DNA of 64,000 nucleotides from the NCBI GenBank assembly GCA_033085395.1, contig MU853204.1, forward strand, positions 1 through 64,000. The letters are read 5' to 3'. This document shows positions 1 to 13,060 of the stretch, piece after piece. This stretch comes from Xanthoparmelia taractica (taxonomy: Eukaryota; Ascomycota; Lecanoromycetes; Lecanorales; Parmeliaceae). How positions within the stretch are numbered: the stretch's first letter is position 1; every line of letters begins with the position of its first letter. Below the pieces are notes generated by a model, which searched no databases, was not told the origin of the DNA, and worked only from the letters and a program-made list of their open reading frames with translations. The position numbers were made by a program, and so were the translations under genes.

Positions 1-630
1 TTATTAATAAGATTTATAATTTAAATAGATAATCGCGATTCTTAGATAAGATCTTTTAAATTTAATAAATATATTTATAATCTCGAATAACTTTATAATA
101 ATTCGCTTAGCGACTTAGATTATTCGTTCTTATCGCTTTTCTAAGAACTTAATAATTAAGAAATTTAATATATTCTTATTTAATCGAGAACGCTTTATTA
201 ATAAGTCTATTATCGCTTCTTCTAATAAGAATATTTATATTAATTAATATTTTAATACTTAATTTTTTAATTAAATAAACATCTCGATTAATCTTAATTA
301 TAATAAACGTTTTTATTACTTATTCTTTTAAAAAAATATTAGTTTTTATGTACTTAAAGCTAATATATCTAATACTTTTAATTTCGCGTATAATAATATA
401 CTTTTAAATATAAAGAATTTTTATAATTAAATATTTAAAGAGATATTGTACTTTATTTAGAATAGATATAATATAGTAAATATCGATCTCTATATTAATA
501 AAATTCGATTTCTTCTTAATAATTATACGTACTATAATATACTTTTAAGAACGAAATTTATATTCTTTCTCGATAATAGCGAATAATTACGTAATTATAA
601 TCGAGCGCTTTTATAGATTATTAACGTTAA

Positions 631-635
631 ATAAC
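631..635. repeat. Target-site duplication of element B1 (left copy)
   Basis: ATAAC directly precedes the 5' LTR of B1, and the same five bases directly follow its 3' LTR at 18,584-18,588. A 5-bp duplication is the usual size for Ty3/Gypsy integrases. It proves that the two LTRs, 17.6 kb apart, belong to a single insertion. Confidence 0.85.
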
Positions 636-818
636 TATTACGAATAGTGCCTGCCTAGTACTAGCACCATGCTATGCCTACCTAGTACTAGCACCATGCT
701 AGTATCGGTCGAGTGTACCTATCAATCGTGACTGTCTACCAAGAGCGAGTAGTATTTAAATAGCAATTTTCGTTAGAAGAAATAAATCATTTTTCACTTA
801 ATCTTTTAATGCTTAATA
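636..818 (+). repeat. 5' LTR of element B1
   Basis: This 183-bp LTR pairs with 18,401-18,583. It contains two tandem copies of a 27-bp word (648-674 and 675-701). The terminal TG is mutated to TA, as expected for RIP, and the end reads CTTAATA, where the 3' LTR still reads CTTAACA. The matching LTR of B2 is shorter (143 bp) because it holds one 27-bp unit. Confidence 0.85.
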
Positions 819-3283
819 AATAATAATAACGCTCTAATTTCGTTCTATTATAGCGAGTATCACGAATTACTTAATATTAATTCTATACTTGATAGCTACT
901 CGCTATCTATTACTCTTTTAGTAATATATACTTTATTTTTTCTTAAAGACTCGTATTATATATCTTAAGAGAGTCGAAAAAGCTCTTATAATCACTCTAA
1001 GAAATATTATTAGATACGCTCTATAAGTCGAGAACGTTATTATCTTTCTAAAATCGATTATAATAATACTTACTCTATAATTTAAAAAGTTTAGTCGAAT
1101 AAATTATAAATATCTTATTATTCTTAAATAATAGATAAGAGAAATTATCGAATATTTAATTTGACGATATCTTAGATAGACTAAGAAATATCGAAGTCGT
1201 CAATTAAGTATCGATATTAATATTCTAAAAAATTATCGAGATAGATTAATCTCTCTCGACGAGTCGAAATACTTCTTATCGTAAATAATTAATAAGTTAA
1301 GCTTTAGACGATTAGTGCTACGATTTAAAGAAGTTATTCGTTAGTTATATACACTCGCACTATTATTCTCTACTAACTATACGTTAATCTTATCGTTAGC
1401 CTCGACTTCTTTAAATATTTCTCCTACTATCAACTCATCGTCGCTTTGGTTTAATATTATATTATTTAACTTCTTAGAATATTCTTTATTTTTTAATATA
1501 TTATCTACGATATTCGATATTTTAGCGAAGAAGACTATCTATTATAAGTTTATAGACTTATAAAAATAGACTAATATAACTAATATCGATTTTATAAAGA
1601 CTCAGCGGGCGAAGTTACGTTAAATATTTAATACTCTTATCGTCGACTCTACTAAATTAATCGATTAAGTCGATTTATAAGATTCTTAAAATTCGCTCGA
1701 TAACGACGGCGATAACGCTACGCCGTAATAACGATTAGAAGAAGTTAACTTCTTTAACTCGCATCTAATTCTATTAATAAATATCGGCCCTATAATTAGA
1801 GAAGATAAGAATATATATTATCGTAGTATATATCTCTTCGTGAAACGAGTAAAGAATATAATTCTAATAAAGAAAGAGGAGTTAGTGCGTATTAACTTAA
1901 ATATCTATCTTTGTAATATTACTCTTATCTAATATATAAGAGAGCTTAATAAGCTTAAGAGACTAGCACTACGGCAAATAGATAAATAGTGAGTCTTAAT
2001 ATTATAGAAACGCTTTAAATCGAATTATTTTATCGCTCTTATCTCGCTAATTAACGAACGCTTTAATATTATCGATATTCGCTTCGATAGAGAATTATCT
2101 AGTTATATTTAAGTTATAATTAATTATATAAAAAATATTAATTTTAACTTCGTCTTTTAATAATTAATATAAGCTTAATATAATCTCGACTTATCGTTAA
2201 AGCGAGATATTAATTAGTTTACGAAGTAAATTATATTAAGTAGATTCTTAAAAGAGATTAAAAGAAAGAAGAAGATCTAATAGAAGATCTATCGCAATTA
2301 GCGATAGTAATCTCGATTCTATAAGAATAAGCCTAATAATAACTATAATTAATATTAATCTCGCTCTTAATAGTTATAACAGCAAGTATTAGACTTTAAT
2401 TAGCAATTATATTATAGCGACTATTAATATTAGCAACCTTACTATATTCGATTATATTAGTTCTTATTTCATATCTTTTAAAATTCTTATTCGTTACGAG
2501 ATACTTATTCTACTCGTTAGTCTTAAAACGGACTATCGTCTTAATAGTCTTATTTATAGATAGCGATAGGTCTCGTAAACGCGTTAGATTCTTCTTAGAA
2601 ATAGTAATAATCTTAATTCTATCGATAGTCGTATCGATATATCTATAATAATTAAAATAGTCGATTATTGTAATCTTATTAGAGTAAATACTTAGCACGT
2701 TCTTAGCTAATATATTTTGAAAATAAGAATAAAAAGAATAAGATAGGCACGTTTGAGATCGATAATTAAGCACTAAATAGTCTTCTCGAAGATAAGAAGA
2801 AGTCGCTCTATTAATTAGATAGCTACGAGTAATCGAATAAGAAATATTTAGAAGATTATATCGACGCTTACTTTATTACATAAAAGGAGTTTATCTATCG
2901 TCGTTACGAAGTCGTTTATTACTTTAATAATAAGCTTTATTAATATATATATACTTATCGTATTAAATAGAAAGAGTCGATAACGTTTTAAATAGCGTCG
3001 CGTAGCGCTAATAATCTATAAAAGCGTTCGATTATAGCTATATAATTATTCGCTATTATCGAGAAAGAAAATAAATTTCGCTCTTAAAAATACGTTATAA
3101 TACGTGCGATTATTAAAGAAAAATCGAACTTTATCGACGTAGAAGTTAATATCTACTATATTATCTCTATTCTTAATAAATTATAATATCTCTTTAAATA
3201 TTTAATTATAGAAATTCTTCGTATTTAAAAATCTATTATTATATGTGAAATTAAAAGCGTTGGATATATTAGCTTCGAGTATA

Positions 3284-3288
3284 TAAAG
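3284..3288. repeat. Target-site duplication of element A (left copy)
   Basis: TAAAG immediately precedes the 5' LTR of element A and recurs at 11,759-11,763 directly after its 3' LTR. This fixes both ends of the insertion into B1. Confidence 0.85.
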
Positions 3289-3496
3289 TGTTACGAGTGT
3301 GACGACCACATAGGCCTGCAACACCAAGTCGACTTACCTTCTCAATTGAGACTACGGCTTTTCTTCCCAATTGGGACTAGCCTCTACAGGCCTTGGCGTC
3401 CCTTATAGATATTTCTTTTCAGCTAGATAGTTCCTTCTTAGACTTAATTTATTCGTTACACATTATTATTAACTTAATCTAATTATAGTCCTAATA
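3289..3496 (+). repeat. 5' LTR of element A
   Basis: This 208-bp LTR starts TGTTACGAG and ends CTAATA (ancestral CTAACA). It aligns end to end with 11,551-11,758, with differences mainly of the C-to-T / G-to-A kind. It contains CAATTGAGAC / CAATTGGGAC words repeated about 30 bp apart. No clear tRNA primer-binding site can be read just downstream, where the sequence is AT-rich and probably mutated. Confidence 0.88.
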
Positions 3497-5901
3497 TTAA
3501 ATTAAGTCTCATCTTCTTATTACGCTCGTAAGACGTGCGAGCTAAAAGAATTTATTTATAATATAATCGACGATCCCGAAAGACACTAACACGCATTATT
3601 TTAGATATCTCTTAAATTATACAAACGTACTATTAAAAGGTCTAAATTATACGAAATTATTAAAGGCTTATAAATAAGCGAGATCAAAGAAATTGCAGCA
3701 AGACAGCTCTTAAATTATACGAAGTGCCCCCTCTTAATTAAATATTAATATAATTTTAACACCTACTTAACATTAAATACTCGATCCCGCGACTGTGAGT
3801 CACGTGATTAGCCTATCGATTAATATGCTTTAGATATATTTCTAGCACGATTTAGCCGTTTATTATTAGTTAATATAATAATTAAAGTCATATATATGCG
3901 CTAGCAATAATTACTTATATAATTTACTTCTCGATATCTTACACTAATAGAGCGTTCTCTAAAGTCTATTCGCCCGTAAATATATCTTATTTAAATAATT
4001 ATTACGTGTGTTTTAATTAGTCTAAAGCACTCACTATAAATTTAATTAAGTTCGTTTTTATCGTATTAATTTTAATTTCGACTCGAGTGAGTTTCGTATA
4101 AAAAAGTAATTCTATTTAAAAGATCGAAGAAAACTATTACTTTCTTATTAAATCAAACGATATCTTAATATTATATACTTAACGATCTATTTATAGTCTC
4201 TATAGAATACCTCGAAATACTAAGTAAGACGCGAGGAGTTCTTAGATGAATATCGACCCTGTAATTTATTCTACGTTATCTCTTAATTTAAAATATTATC
4301 TTAAAAATACTCTAAATCGACGAGTGTCTATATTATCTAGAAATATCTCTCGCGCACTCGAGAATCTTACCTTCGTCTAAAATATAGTTACTTAAGAATA
4401 GCTAATTTAGTAAGCAAATACGAACCTCGAAGAGTTTCTAACTATTTTAAATAAGCTTCGCGAATAACGCGATCTTGAGATAAAAGTTATTTAATTATAT
4501 AATTTTTTACTTAAAGATAATTTCAATTATAAATAAAAGTATAAAAAAGAACAAAAGAAGAAGAAGAAGACTAAGGCCTCACTCGATCGAATTTAATTAG
4601 CCCGTGATTATCTATAATAATAAATATAAAATCTTTAATAATAACTTCGAAGATCTTATAAAAAATCTATTAATTCGATATAAATTTAAATCTTAGCTAG
4701 ACGCTTCGAAAAGTTTTTATATTCTTTAATATTAATTAACGATAAAGAACCTTAATAAGATAATTAAATTAGTTAAATATCTAGCAAGTTAAAGATTAAT
4801 TAAGATTATTTCAATAGTAAGCTAGTTAAGATCGCTTATATTAAATTATATACTAATAGAAAAGCAGCTAAAATTATTTATACTCGATTTTATCGTCTAA
4901 GTTTCGATCTTTATTAAATTATTAATAAAATTCTAAACGATCTATAGAAATTATTTGAGAACTCGAATTATAAAATAAATAGAGCTCGCGAATATAAGAT
5001 CTTAAAATAGAAAGATCTCTCGTTTAGCGACTTCTATTAAGACTTTAAACGTCTCGCCTTAAAGTTAAATATATTAAATAAAGCCTAACTTCGAGATATA
5101 AATAAGAAGCTCGCTTCTCGTCTCCGCATAGCTTAGACTAATTCTTTTATTAAGTTTATTATAATATTCGCTCTAAAAGTATTCTTAACTCGAATAAATA
5201 ATAAGTATTATATTATATATTAGAAGAAGGTAATTAAGAAGATTAAGAATATAATAAATAAGGCCCGAATCTCTAAGCGTGTAACGTTTATCTTTAATTC
5301 TATAAATATCTTCTTTTCTCAAATGAATCTAATTTCTTAACGCTCTTTCTTTTTTATTATAGCGTAATAATAGCGAAAGATTATCGAGGATTAAAAAGAG
5401 AGTATCTACTATATTTATTATAAAAAGAAATATTTATTCTCCGCTTATTTAAAACGTTAATTCTCTTATCAAATTAATAAGATAGAAGACTAGACTAAAG
5501 AGAGTTTCGTGAAATCGAAGTCTAAACAATTCGATTCGAAAAATTCATAATCTTATTTATAATTACGAATTAAGATAAGATTCTATTCTTATACAATTTA
5601 AAAGAGACTCGATATAAATTATTCGCTTCGAAATCGTTTCTAGCTTAAGAAAGTCTAATTTCTTAAAAAAAGATCTATTACGTTTAAATCCTTATCGATA
5701 TAGAGACTATCAAATACGCGTTCGTTAATAAACGTCTAATTTACAAGATTTATTAACTATTAGATATATAACTTATTCTTCTCGTAAAGTCTAGACTAAT
5801 TCGAGACTATAACGAGTAGCTTAATAAAAAATCTATTATTCACGCTATATATTTAAATCTTATTCTTTCGAGATATAAGAAACTTATAGTCTTAATACTT
5901 A

Positions 5902-7936
5902 TCCCATCCGCTGGCGCCTGGGGGGTAAAATGTCTTGGCACCCACCATCAAATTCCTACACACTGGGAATAGCTTTCAAATGTTCTTTCCAACATCTTAT
6001 ATGATTATATATAACTATTCTACATAGCGCACAGTCAAATAAGCCTCTTAGAGTTTACTTAGGCCGTTTTCTTTAACCCGGATCGAGTGTTCTAATGATG
6101 TTAACTAATAATTTCATCAATGATTTTCTGCTCTAAATAATTTTCTCTACTTTTCGCCCTGCATTTAAGCAAATTACGTATCGTTTAACTTTATTTCCTA
6201 TACGTTCTAGTCTTTTATAATCACGCGTAGCTGCGGAATATACTCGTGATAATAGAGAAGTCTTGATAGAGCAGGGCCTTTCGAAGAGTCGCTTCGAATT
6301 CTCAAATAATTAACTGACAAGTCTAACTCGAAATCCTCGTTGAGTGTACTAATTTCTAGGCTAATTCTTTGACTATTTAAATATAATAAAGAAAATAGTT
6401 ATTCACGATAGTGCTATTCAATAGAAAATGTTAGAGTGATTTTCAACTCTTAACGTGTATTCGTTATGTGTTATAATAACACCGCAATTAATCAGCACAA
6501 TCTATCTCGTTTATGTAATAATTATATATATTAATAAACTCAGGGATATTAAGCTCTTTTATCGTTATTTCTCCAAATATAATACGAGAAGTGCGTGTGT
6601 TTGTAGCTATTTTTGCTGACCTGCGGCGAAGACGTCTCACTATTTTTCGATTATTCGAAACAATACTTATAAATAGAACAATATTCTAATCTTTCTAGGC
6701 GAATTTCATTACTCTCTTATCACTTAATAATCTCTCAAAGAGCTTTCCTCACTTAAGAACAGCATTTCACTTAATTCTTAAATCTATAAGTCTCGAATCA
6801 AGGCCTCGATTAGGCTCTTATTGCTCCCGTTGGGCCTTGATACCCTCGATGACCTCTAATTCTTCACGAGTTGTTTTTGTAGTTCGTATAGTTTCAGCAG
6901 CCTTAAATCCTTTATTATTAAGCTATGCTAGCAATCGGGCTAACGTGAATAAGTTATCTAATCAAATAATATGAGAATAATCTCGAGCAATATTATCTTA
7001 AGTCAATAAGTCCAGAACCACGGCTTGAGTTTAATTAAATTCCTTTCACTTCGTTTAATAATCGTTAAGATCTTAAGATCCGTCACCCTTATTCTAGCCC
7101 TTAGCATAATATATTTAATTAAGAATATAGCCCTTATTTATTAGAACTTAAATCTTGAAGCCTTTCGAAGTAGGCTTGCTAGAAATGTTAATAATTTCTT
7201 TAGCTCGGCCTATAAATCTCTAAATTATCTTATTCATAGTTAGATAAGTATTCGTCTTTTAGTACTTCTTAAAGATTTATTTAAGCGTATCACTTAGTGA
7301 TTTAAGTTTTATAAACGAATTTCCTTAATGATCTAATTAAGAGATATGAAAGAATCGATTTATTTGTTATCATCTTTTTAGGTCAATATGCTTTAAAACC
7401 TATTCATAAATAGGTTCTTTAAGAGGATTAGAATTCCAGAACTCTAGAATACTTGACTCTATATGTAGGCTTATTCAAATATTCGCTCCCAGATAGACTC
7501 GAAATTCTTTAACTATAATTGAGAACCAAGTACGTATCTCAGGGCTTTCAGGCCTAGGATTTAAAAAAGCGTACTCATTGATATGACATACGAGCTTCTT
7601 AATCATCTCATCATGGAAGAATAAATTAAATATCGCATATAAATTATCTAAAACAAGGATGTCTAACAATTAACTCTCTTCATCAGTTTATAACTACTTG
7701 ATCTTTATTAATATATACTTGAGTAGTGACTAGGGCCTTAAGAGAGATTCTTTTGAGATCTGAGAAGGCTTAGAATCCTTCTTTACGTGATCTAGATCAT
7801 TGGACGTCTTATTACGAGGCATGGTGTTGGTTTATGTAAGTTTATTGAATGTTGGACGCGTTGTTTTTTTTGATGGTTGCGGGACGGAGAGCGTAGGGCT
7901 GAACCCCTGACTTTTACCCCCTGCCAGCGGATGGGA
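5902..7936 (-). mobile_element. piggyBac-family DNA transposon, nested in element A
   Basis: Terminal inverted repeats of roughly 25-30 bp face each other: TCCCATCCGCTGGC at 5,902 and its complement ending at 7,936, both followed inward by GGGGGTAAAA after a small difference. TA flanks the element on both sides (5,900-5,901 and 7,937-7,938). Composition is visibly less AT-shifted than the surrounding element A, with ordinary CA-containing text, so this is a younger insertion. The minus strand encodes a transposase whose N-terminal part is of piggyBac (DDE_Tnp_1_7) type. Flanking TA rather than TTAA is unusual for that family and is discussed in the findings. Confidence 0.82.
7342..7822 (-). 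pseudogene. piggyBac-type transposase, N-terminal part, interrupted
   Basis: Reading leftward from ATG at 7,822 gives M-P-R-N-K-T-S-N-D, then stops that look like mutated CAG/TGG codons. A 64-codon open stretch at 7,669-7,475 follows, containing NLFFHDEMIKKLVCHINEYA and an E-F-R-V-Y-L-G-A-N-I segment. Beyond one stop the text goes on with S-I-L-E-F-W-N, P-I-x-E and a Q-I-N-R-F-F-H-I-S-like end at about 7,342. The combination of YLG, a WN pair, PIH-like and RFxHIS-like blocks is the conserved N-terminal half of DDE_Tnp_1_7 transposases. The catalytic half toward 6,000 is too mutated for me to mark the three aspartates. Non-functional. Confidence 0.78.
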
Positions 7937-10900
7937 TAGCGAATTTAAGATAATATATAATTATTTTAAGTAAATTATAAATAAATCGCTTTAGTATATT
8001 ATTAAATATAAGTAACGACTTTATTCTCTTTCGAGATTATTCGTTATAAACTTCTTTTATTTCTCTCACTTATTTCTCTATTAAATCAATACTCTCGATA
8101 AAAACTCTTAAATTAACTTAATCTCAATTAAAGATTCTTACTTATCTTTAATCTAGATCTAAAAATTAATTATTCTCTATTTATAATATCGTTATCGCTT
8201 TCTTTATAATATTAATTAAATAGACGAAGTACTCTAAAACTTACTTATTCGCGATATCGATAAAAGATATCGATCGAGAAATAATATATAACGCTAAGTC
8301 TCGAGCGAAAGAAATTAATCTTTCTTTAATAAAGATTATTATTTAAAACCTAAGCGACGTTAAAAAATAATTCTCTTTTAAGTATTATAAGTATCTAAAT
8401 ATTTTTAATCGTTTTAAGATTAATTAGCTCTCTTCGTATCGCCCTTATAATTATAAAATCGAGTTCCTTAATAATTTCAAGTCGTCTTAAAGTCGCGTCT
8501 ATCGTATATCTTTCTATAAGCTTTAGAAAATCAAAGAATATCTAATAAATAATCTATTTAAGAATTTTATCACTTCTAGTAAGACTTTTTACTTGTTATT
8601 AATTCTATTTATCTTAAAGATTAATAATAATCTTCGTTTTTATATAAATTATCGAAAATTAAACGCTATAACGAAATGTAATTAATACTTACTCTCTCTA
8701 ATAAAGAAAGTTATTAATAAAATTAAGAAATATCGATATTTCACTCGCCTAGATATTATCGCCGCATTTAATAAGCTACGAATAAACCTCGATAATAAGA
8801 ATTATACGATCTTTATTATAATTCTCGAAGTTTATAAATATCGAGTACTATTCTTTAAACTAACGAATAAATCGAGCACCTTTCAATAATACATTAATAA
8901 TATTCTATTCGATTTTTTAAATAACTTCTATTAAATCTATTTAAATAATATATTTATCTATAATTAAAAGAAGGCGAAATATTAAAAGTACGTTAAATAA
9001 GTTCTTTAACGTCTACGAGAAGCTAATTTATAGATTAATATCAAGAAATACGAATTTAATATAAAAGAGATCGTGTTTTTAGAAGTTATTATATCAAGAA
9101 CTAGTCTATAAATAAACCCTTATAAGATCGAGATTATATTTAATTAAAGTATCTCTACGAATTTAAAGAAGATTTAAGACTTTATAAGATTTATAAACTT
9201 CTATCGACGTTTTATCTATAAGTTTTTTAAGTTAATTAGATCTCTAATTAATCTCACGAAGAAAAATACTCTCTTTATTTAAAATAAGGTTTATATTAAG
9301 TCGTTCGATAATCTTAAAAAGTATATAATTATTATCTTAATTCTACGCTATTTTAATCTTAAACGTTAGATTATTCTTAAAATTTATTCTTCTAACTATA
9401 TATTAAAAGAGATTTTATCTCAATATAACGACGATAAAGTTTTATACTCGATAATATTCTATAGTAAGAGTATAATTTCAGCGAAATATAACTATTATAT
9501 TTATAATAAGGAGTTACTAGCGATTATTCGATGCTTCGAACACTAATAATTCAAATTAGAATACATCGAGCTATCTATTCAAGTACTTATTAATTATTAG
9601 ACTTTAAAAATATTTATAAAAAATAAGAAGCTTATATATCGTTAAGCTCGCTATCTAGATATTTTATCTAAATTTAATTTTTAGATTATCTTTTATACGA
9701 AAATAGCTAATAGCAAAGCCGACGCTCTAATAAGAATATTATTATCTATCTCAGCGAACAAAGTTAATAAAAAAAATTAATATTAATATTAAACGATTCT
9801 CACCTCGAATCGCGTTTAAATTTAAATTATAGAAGTTAAAAAAGATCTATTTAAATAAATTCACAAAGTTAATTAAAAGAACTTTATATATAACAAATTT
9901 CGTAAAGCGATAAATCATAATTAAATTAAACTTTATAATCACACGCTAAGTCGATATCGTATCGTTAATAAAGCTCTCTTTAAAAACAAATTATTATAGA
10001 TCTTAATCGAGTTTTATACGAAGCTATTAAGAAAGATTTATAATTAATCTTTTAGTAATTATCTAGAAATACGAAGAACGATTAACTTACTTCTACGTTA
10101 TTATTATTAATCTAACTACGTTAAAACGATTAAATAGTATATTCGTAACTATTATTACTATTAACGTAGTAAAGCCCTAAGAGATAAAACAAATAAATTA
10201 TTAATATCTCTTTTAATTTCCTAAGGTTATTAATAAGACGTTTCTATAGATTTTATTATAGATCTATCTCTATTAGACGATTTTAACGTTATCTATATCC
10301 TTATATATTATCTTATAAAGAAACGTTATTATATATCGTATCATTAAGGAAATAACGATTATTTATTCGAGAAACTCATTTAAATTCTTATATAAAATCT
10401 CTTTCGATTATATAAATTATTATAATCTCTTACATTAAATAAAAATACTTAATTTATATCTATGCTCTAGAAAAGTCTCTATAAATAACTACGCATTAAG
10501 ATTAACTTATTTATCGTATATTACCCCGAAACGAATAATTAAATCGAGAAAATTAATTAAAATATAAAGCGAGGTCTTCGTATCTATTATAATTACTTAT
10601 AAAACGATTAAGTTAAATAAATTCTTATAATAGAATTTAGTGATAATAATAATACCTTATTCGTTATATCTCTTATCTTCTTCTACTTTAATCGAGGTTT
10701 TTATCCTCATATATTCTTTAATCGAGATTATATTTTCTACGAGATTACACGCGAACGTCTATAAGTCTTAAAAATAGAAGATATTACGACTAAGATAAAG
10801 AAGATTCTAAAGTTTAGACGATTATAATTAAAGAAGATACGTAGAGTTATAAAGATATAAACGAATAAATATTATAAAGAGATTACTTACGATATAGACG

Positions 10901-11536
10901 ACTAAGTTTAATTATCGTTTAAGAATATTAAAATTAAACGCCTCTATAAGAATTTTAAAGATAAATAACTTAATTTATATAAAGTTCTAAAGCGAGTCGA
11001 TATCTTATATTATTTAAAACTTTCTTATAATATAAGAATTTATTTAATTTTTAGTCTTAAGATACTTAGATCTACGACTATAAATTCTCTATTAAGATAG
11101 AAGTATAATTCTCTTAAATTAATAATAGTTAACGAGAAAAAATTATAAAACGTAAACGATATATTAGACTTTAGACGTTATTATAAGCGTCTTTAATATA
11201 AAATTAAATAAATCGATTTAAATAGAGATAATAACTAATACTATATGAATTAAGATAAGTTCGAAGACTCTAAGAAAGTAATAAATAAATTTTATAAACG
11301 ATATTTTAATAAATCGCGCTAGGCCTAATAGAAAACCAGACTTCGATTGATTTTTATTTATTATTTAAATCTATTCGCTAGTATTACGATAGACTCAGCG
11401 AAGAAGCCCGGCTAGCTTCGAGCAAATCGAAATATCTTACACTTCGTCCTTATATTAGTATACGTTCCTTCTAGGCGTTCGAAATTATTTATATATACGA
11501 ATACTATTCTTCTATAGCGCTAAGATATCGCTATTT

Positions 11537-11550
11537 AAAGGGAGAGATAA
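11537..11550 (+). other. Polypurine tract of element A
   Basis: AAAGGGAGAGATAA lies flush against the 3' LTR and is almost pure purine. This is the position and composition of the plus-strand primer of LTR retrotransposons. Confidence 0.75.
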
Positions 11551-11758
11551 TATTACGAGTGTAACGACTATATAGGTCTACAATATCAAGTCGGCTTACC
11601 TTCTCAATTGAGACTACGGCTTTCCTTCTCAATTAAGACTAGCCCCTACAGGCCTTGGTGTCCCTTATAGATATTTCTTCTCAGCTAGATAGTTCCTCCT
11701 TAGACTTAATTTATTCGTTACACATTATTATTAACTTGATCTGGTTGTAGTTCTAATA
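11551..11758 (+). repeat. 3' LTR of element A
   Basis: This 208-bp LTR equals the 5' copy in length. The initial TG is mutated to TA and the end reads CTAATA. It is followed by the TAAAG duplication at 11,759-11,763, after which element B1 resumes. Confidence 0.88.
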
Positions 11759-12689
11759 TAAAGACTAATATCTTTCTAAAAGAAGAAGCGATAGAGACGT
11801 CTATTATAATTAAGATTAATTAAGATATTTACTTAATTAAGAAGTTAAGTATTAAAATATTAATTAATATAGATATTCTCGATTTAGAAGAAGCGATAAT
11901 AAACTTATTAGCGAAGCGTCTTCGACTAAATAAAGATATATTATATCTTTTAATAATTAAGTTATTAAGAAAACGATAAAAACGGAATAATATAAGCTAT
12001 TAAGCGAATTATTATAAAGTCGTTTTAAATCGCAAATATATCTATTATATTTAGAAGAATCTTATTTAAGAATCGCGACTATCTATTCGAGTTACGAATT
12101 TTATTAATAAATCTCGATGTTAAGAGCGAAGTAATTATATATATAATTAACGTCGAGGTATTTATAATATAAGTTCGTAATACGTTAATATTCGTTATTA
12201 CTATTTCTCGTTAGATAAAGTTAAAAAAGATTCTTAAATACGAAGAGAAAGAATATTTTTTAACTACTTTATTTAAGATAACGTTAATCGTGCGATCGTC
12301 TTAAAAAAGAATTATTATTACTATTGTTCTCGCTATAATAGAAGTAATAAAGATATCTATACTCTTATTAATCGAGTATATTATAATTAATAACGTTATT
12401 ATTTATTAATTAGATTAAATATCTTATTAGGCGAGCGCTATTTAAAAGATAATTAAATCTTATTTATTAATATTTCGCGATTTCGATAAAGTAATAAATA
12501 TATTAGAGAAGAAATAAATATTAATTAAAACGCTATTTAATGTTAAATTAGAGTTTACGAAGATTTACTCGATAAAATAAAAAGATAGATAGCTTATAGA
12601 TAAAGTGTTTAATAGATTATATAAGAAAGAAAAAATAAGTTAAACGAGTAAGTCGACGTTATATAACTATTTAATATTTATAATATAAA

Positions 12690-13060
12690 GAATTATTTAT
12701 TTTCTAGATAAGGCGTTTACTTATAAGAAGCGAGTAATTATCGATATTCGCGAATTAAATAAAATTACGAAATCTAACTCTTACTTAATATTATTATAAG
12801 CGAATATCACGATATTAATATAAAGATACAAATATATTAGTATTATAAACGAAGCGAGTTTCTTTTATTAATAATTAATACGCTATAAGAATCGCTATAA
12901 ACTTATTGTAATTATTTATCGCGAAAGCGAGTAGTGAAATATAGCTATTATAAGTTTTAAGAATAGCTTAATATACGTGTAACGATAGATTAATAAGCTT
13001 CTTAGAGATTTTCGAAGCTTCGCTAAAGCTTATATTAACGATATTATAACTTTTAGTAAT
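12690..13060 (+). pseudogene. Reverse transcriptase remnant of element B1
   Basis: A plus-strand frame from about 12,725 reads K-R-V-I-I-D-I-R-E-L-N-K-I-T-K-S-N-S-Y, the R-x-V-V-D-I-R-x-L-N block of one group of fungal Gypsy reverse transcriptases. It is followed by Y-K-Y-I-S-I-I-N-E-A-S-F-F-Y and, at 13,031-13,042, by Y-I-N-D, the decayed YVDD catalytic box preceded by F-A-K-A. Several stops interrupt it. The catalytic aspartates are partly replaced by asparagine (GAC to AAC), a RIP-type change. Confidence 0.75.

Larger units (their letters stand above)
4240..11330 (+). pseudogene. Gag-Pol remains of element A
   Basis: Not translatable as it stands. Legible landmarks, allowing for CAG/CAA to TAG/TAA and similar changes, are: an RT segment at about 8,635-8,680 reading L-R-F-Y-I-N-Y-R-K-L-N-A-I (the FxVDYRxLN motif of Gypsy RTs); a decayed YLDD box near 8,940-8,960 (now L-N-N); an integrase motif near 10,515-10,560 reading Y-Y-P-E-T-N-N-stop-I-E, which corresponds to the Y-H-P-E-T-D-G-Q-T-E motif; and a chromodomain-like end near 11,155-11,320. 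The piggyBac-type insertion splits the frame. It is certainly inactive. Confidence 0.8.
3289..11758 (+). mobile_element. Ty3/Gypsy chromovirus-type retrotransposon A, RIP-degraded
   Basis: Two 208-bp LTRs (3,289-3,496 and 11,551-11,758) are flanked by TAAAG duplications, and a purine tract at 11,537-11,550 directly precedes the 3' LTR, as a plus-strand priming site should. Between them, plus-strand frames with many stops read in the order Gag-like region, reverse transcriptase (about 8.6-9.0 kb), RNase H region, integrase (about 10.0-10.6 kb) and a C-terminal chromodomain-like segment (about 11.15-11.32 kb). RT before integrase is Gypsy order, and a chromodomain after integrase defines chromoviruses. 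The LTRs keep more CA dinucleotides than B1 and B2, so A is probably younger. It is interrupted by a piggyBac-type transposon at 5,902-7,936. Confidence 0.88.

Noticed and set aside
2510..2773. 87-codon minus-strand frame in element B1
   Set aside because: It is antisense to the retroelement; AT-driven Ile/Tyr/Lys text with no motif.
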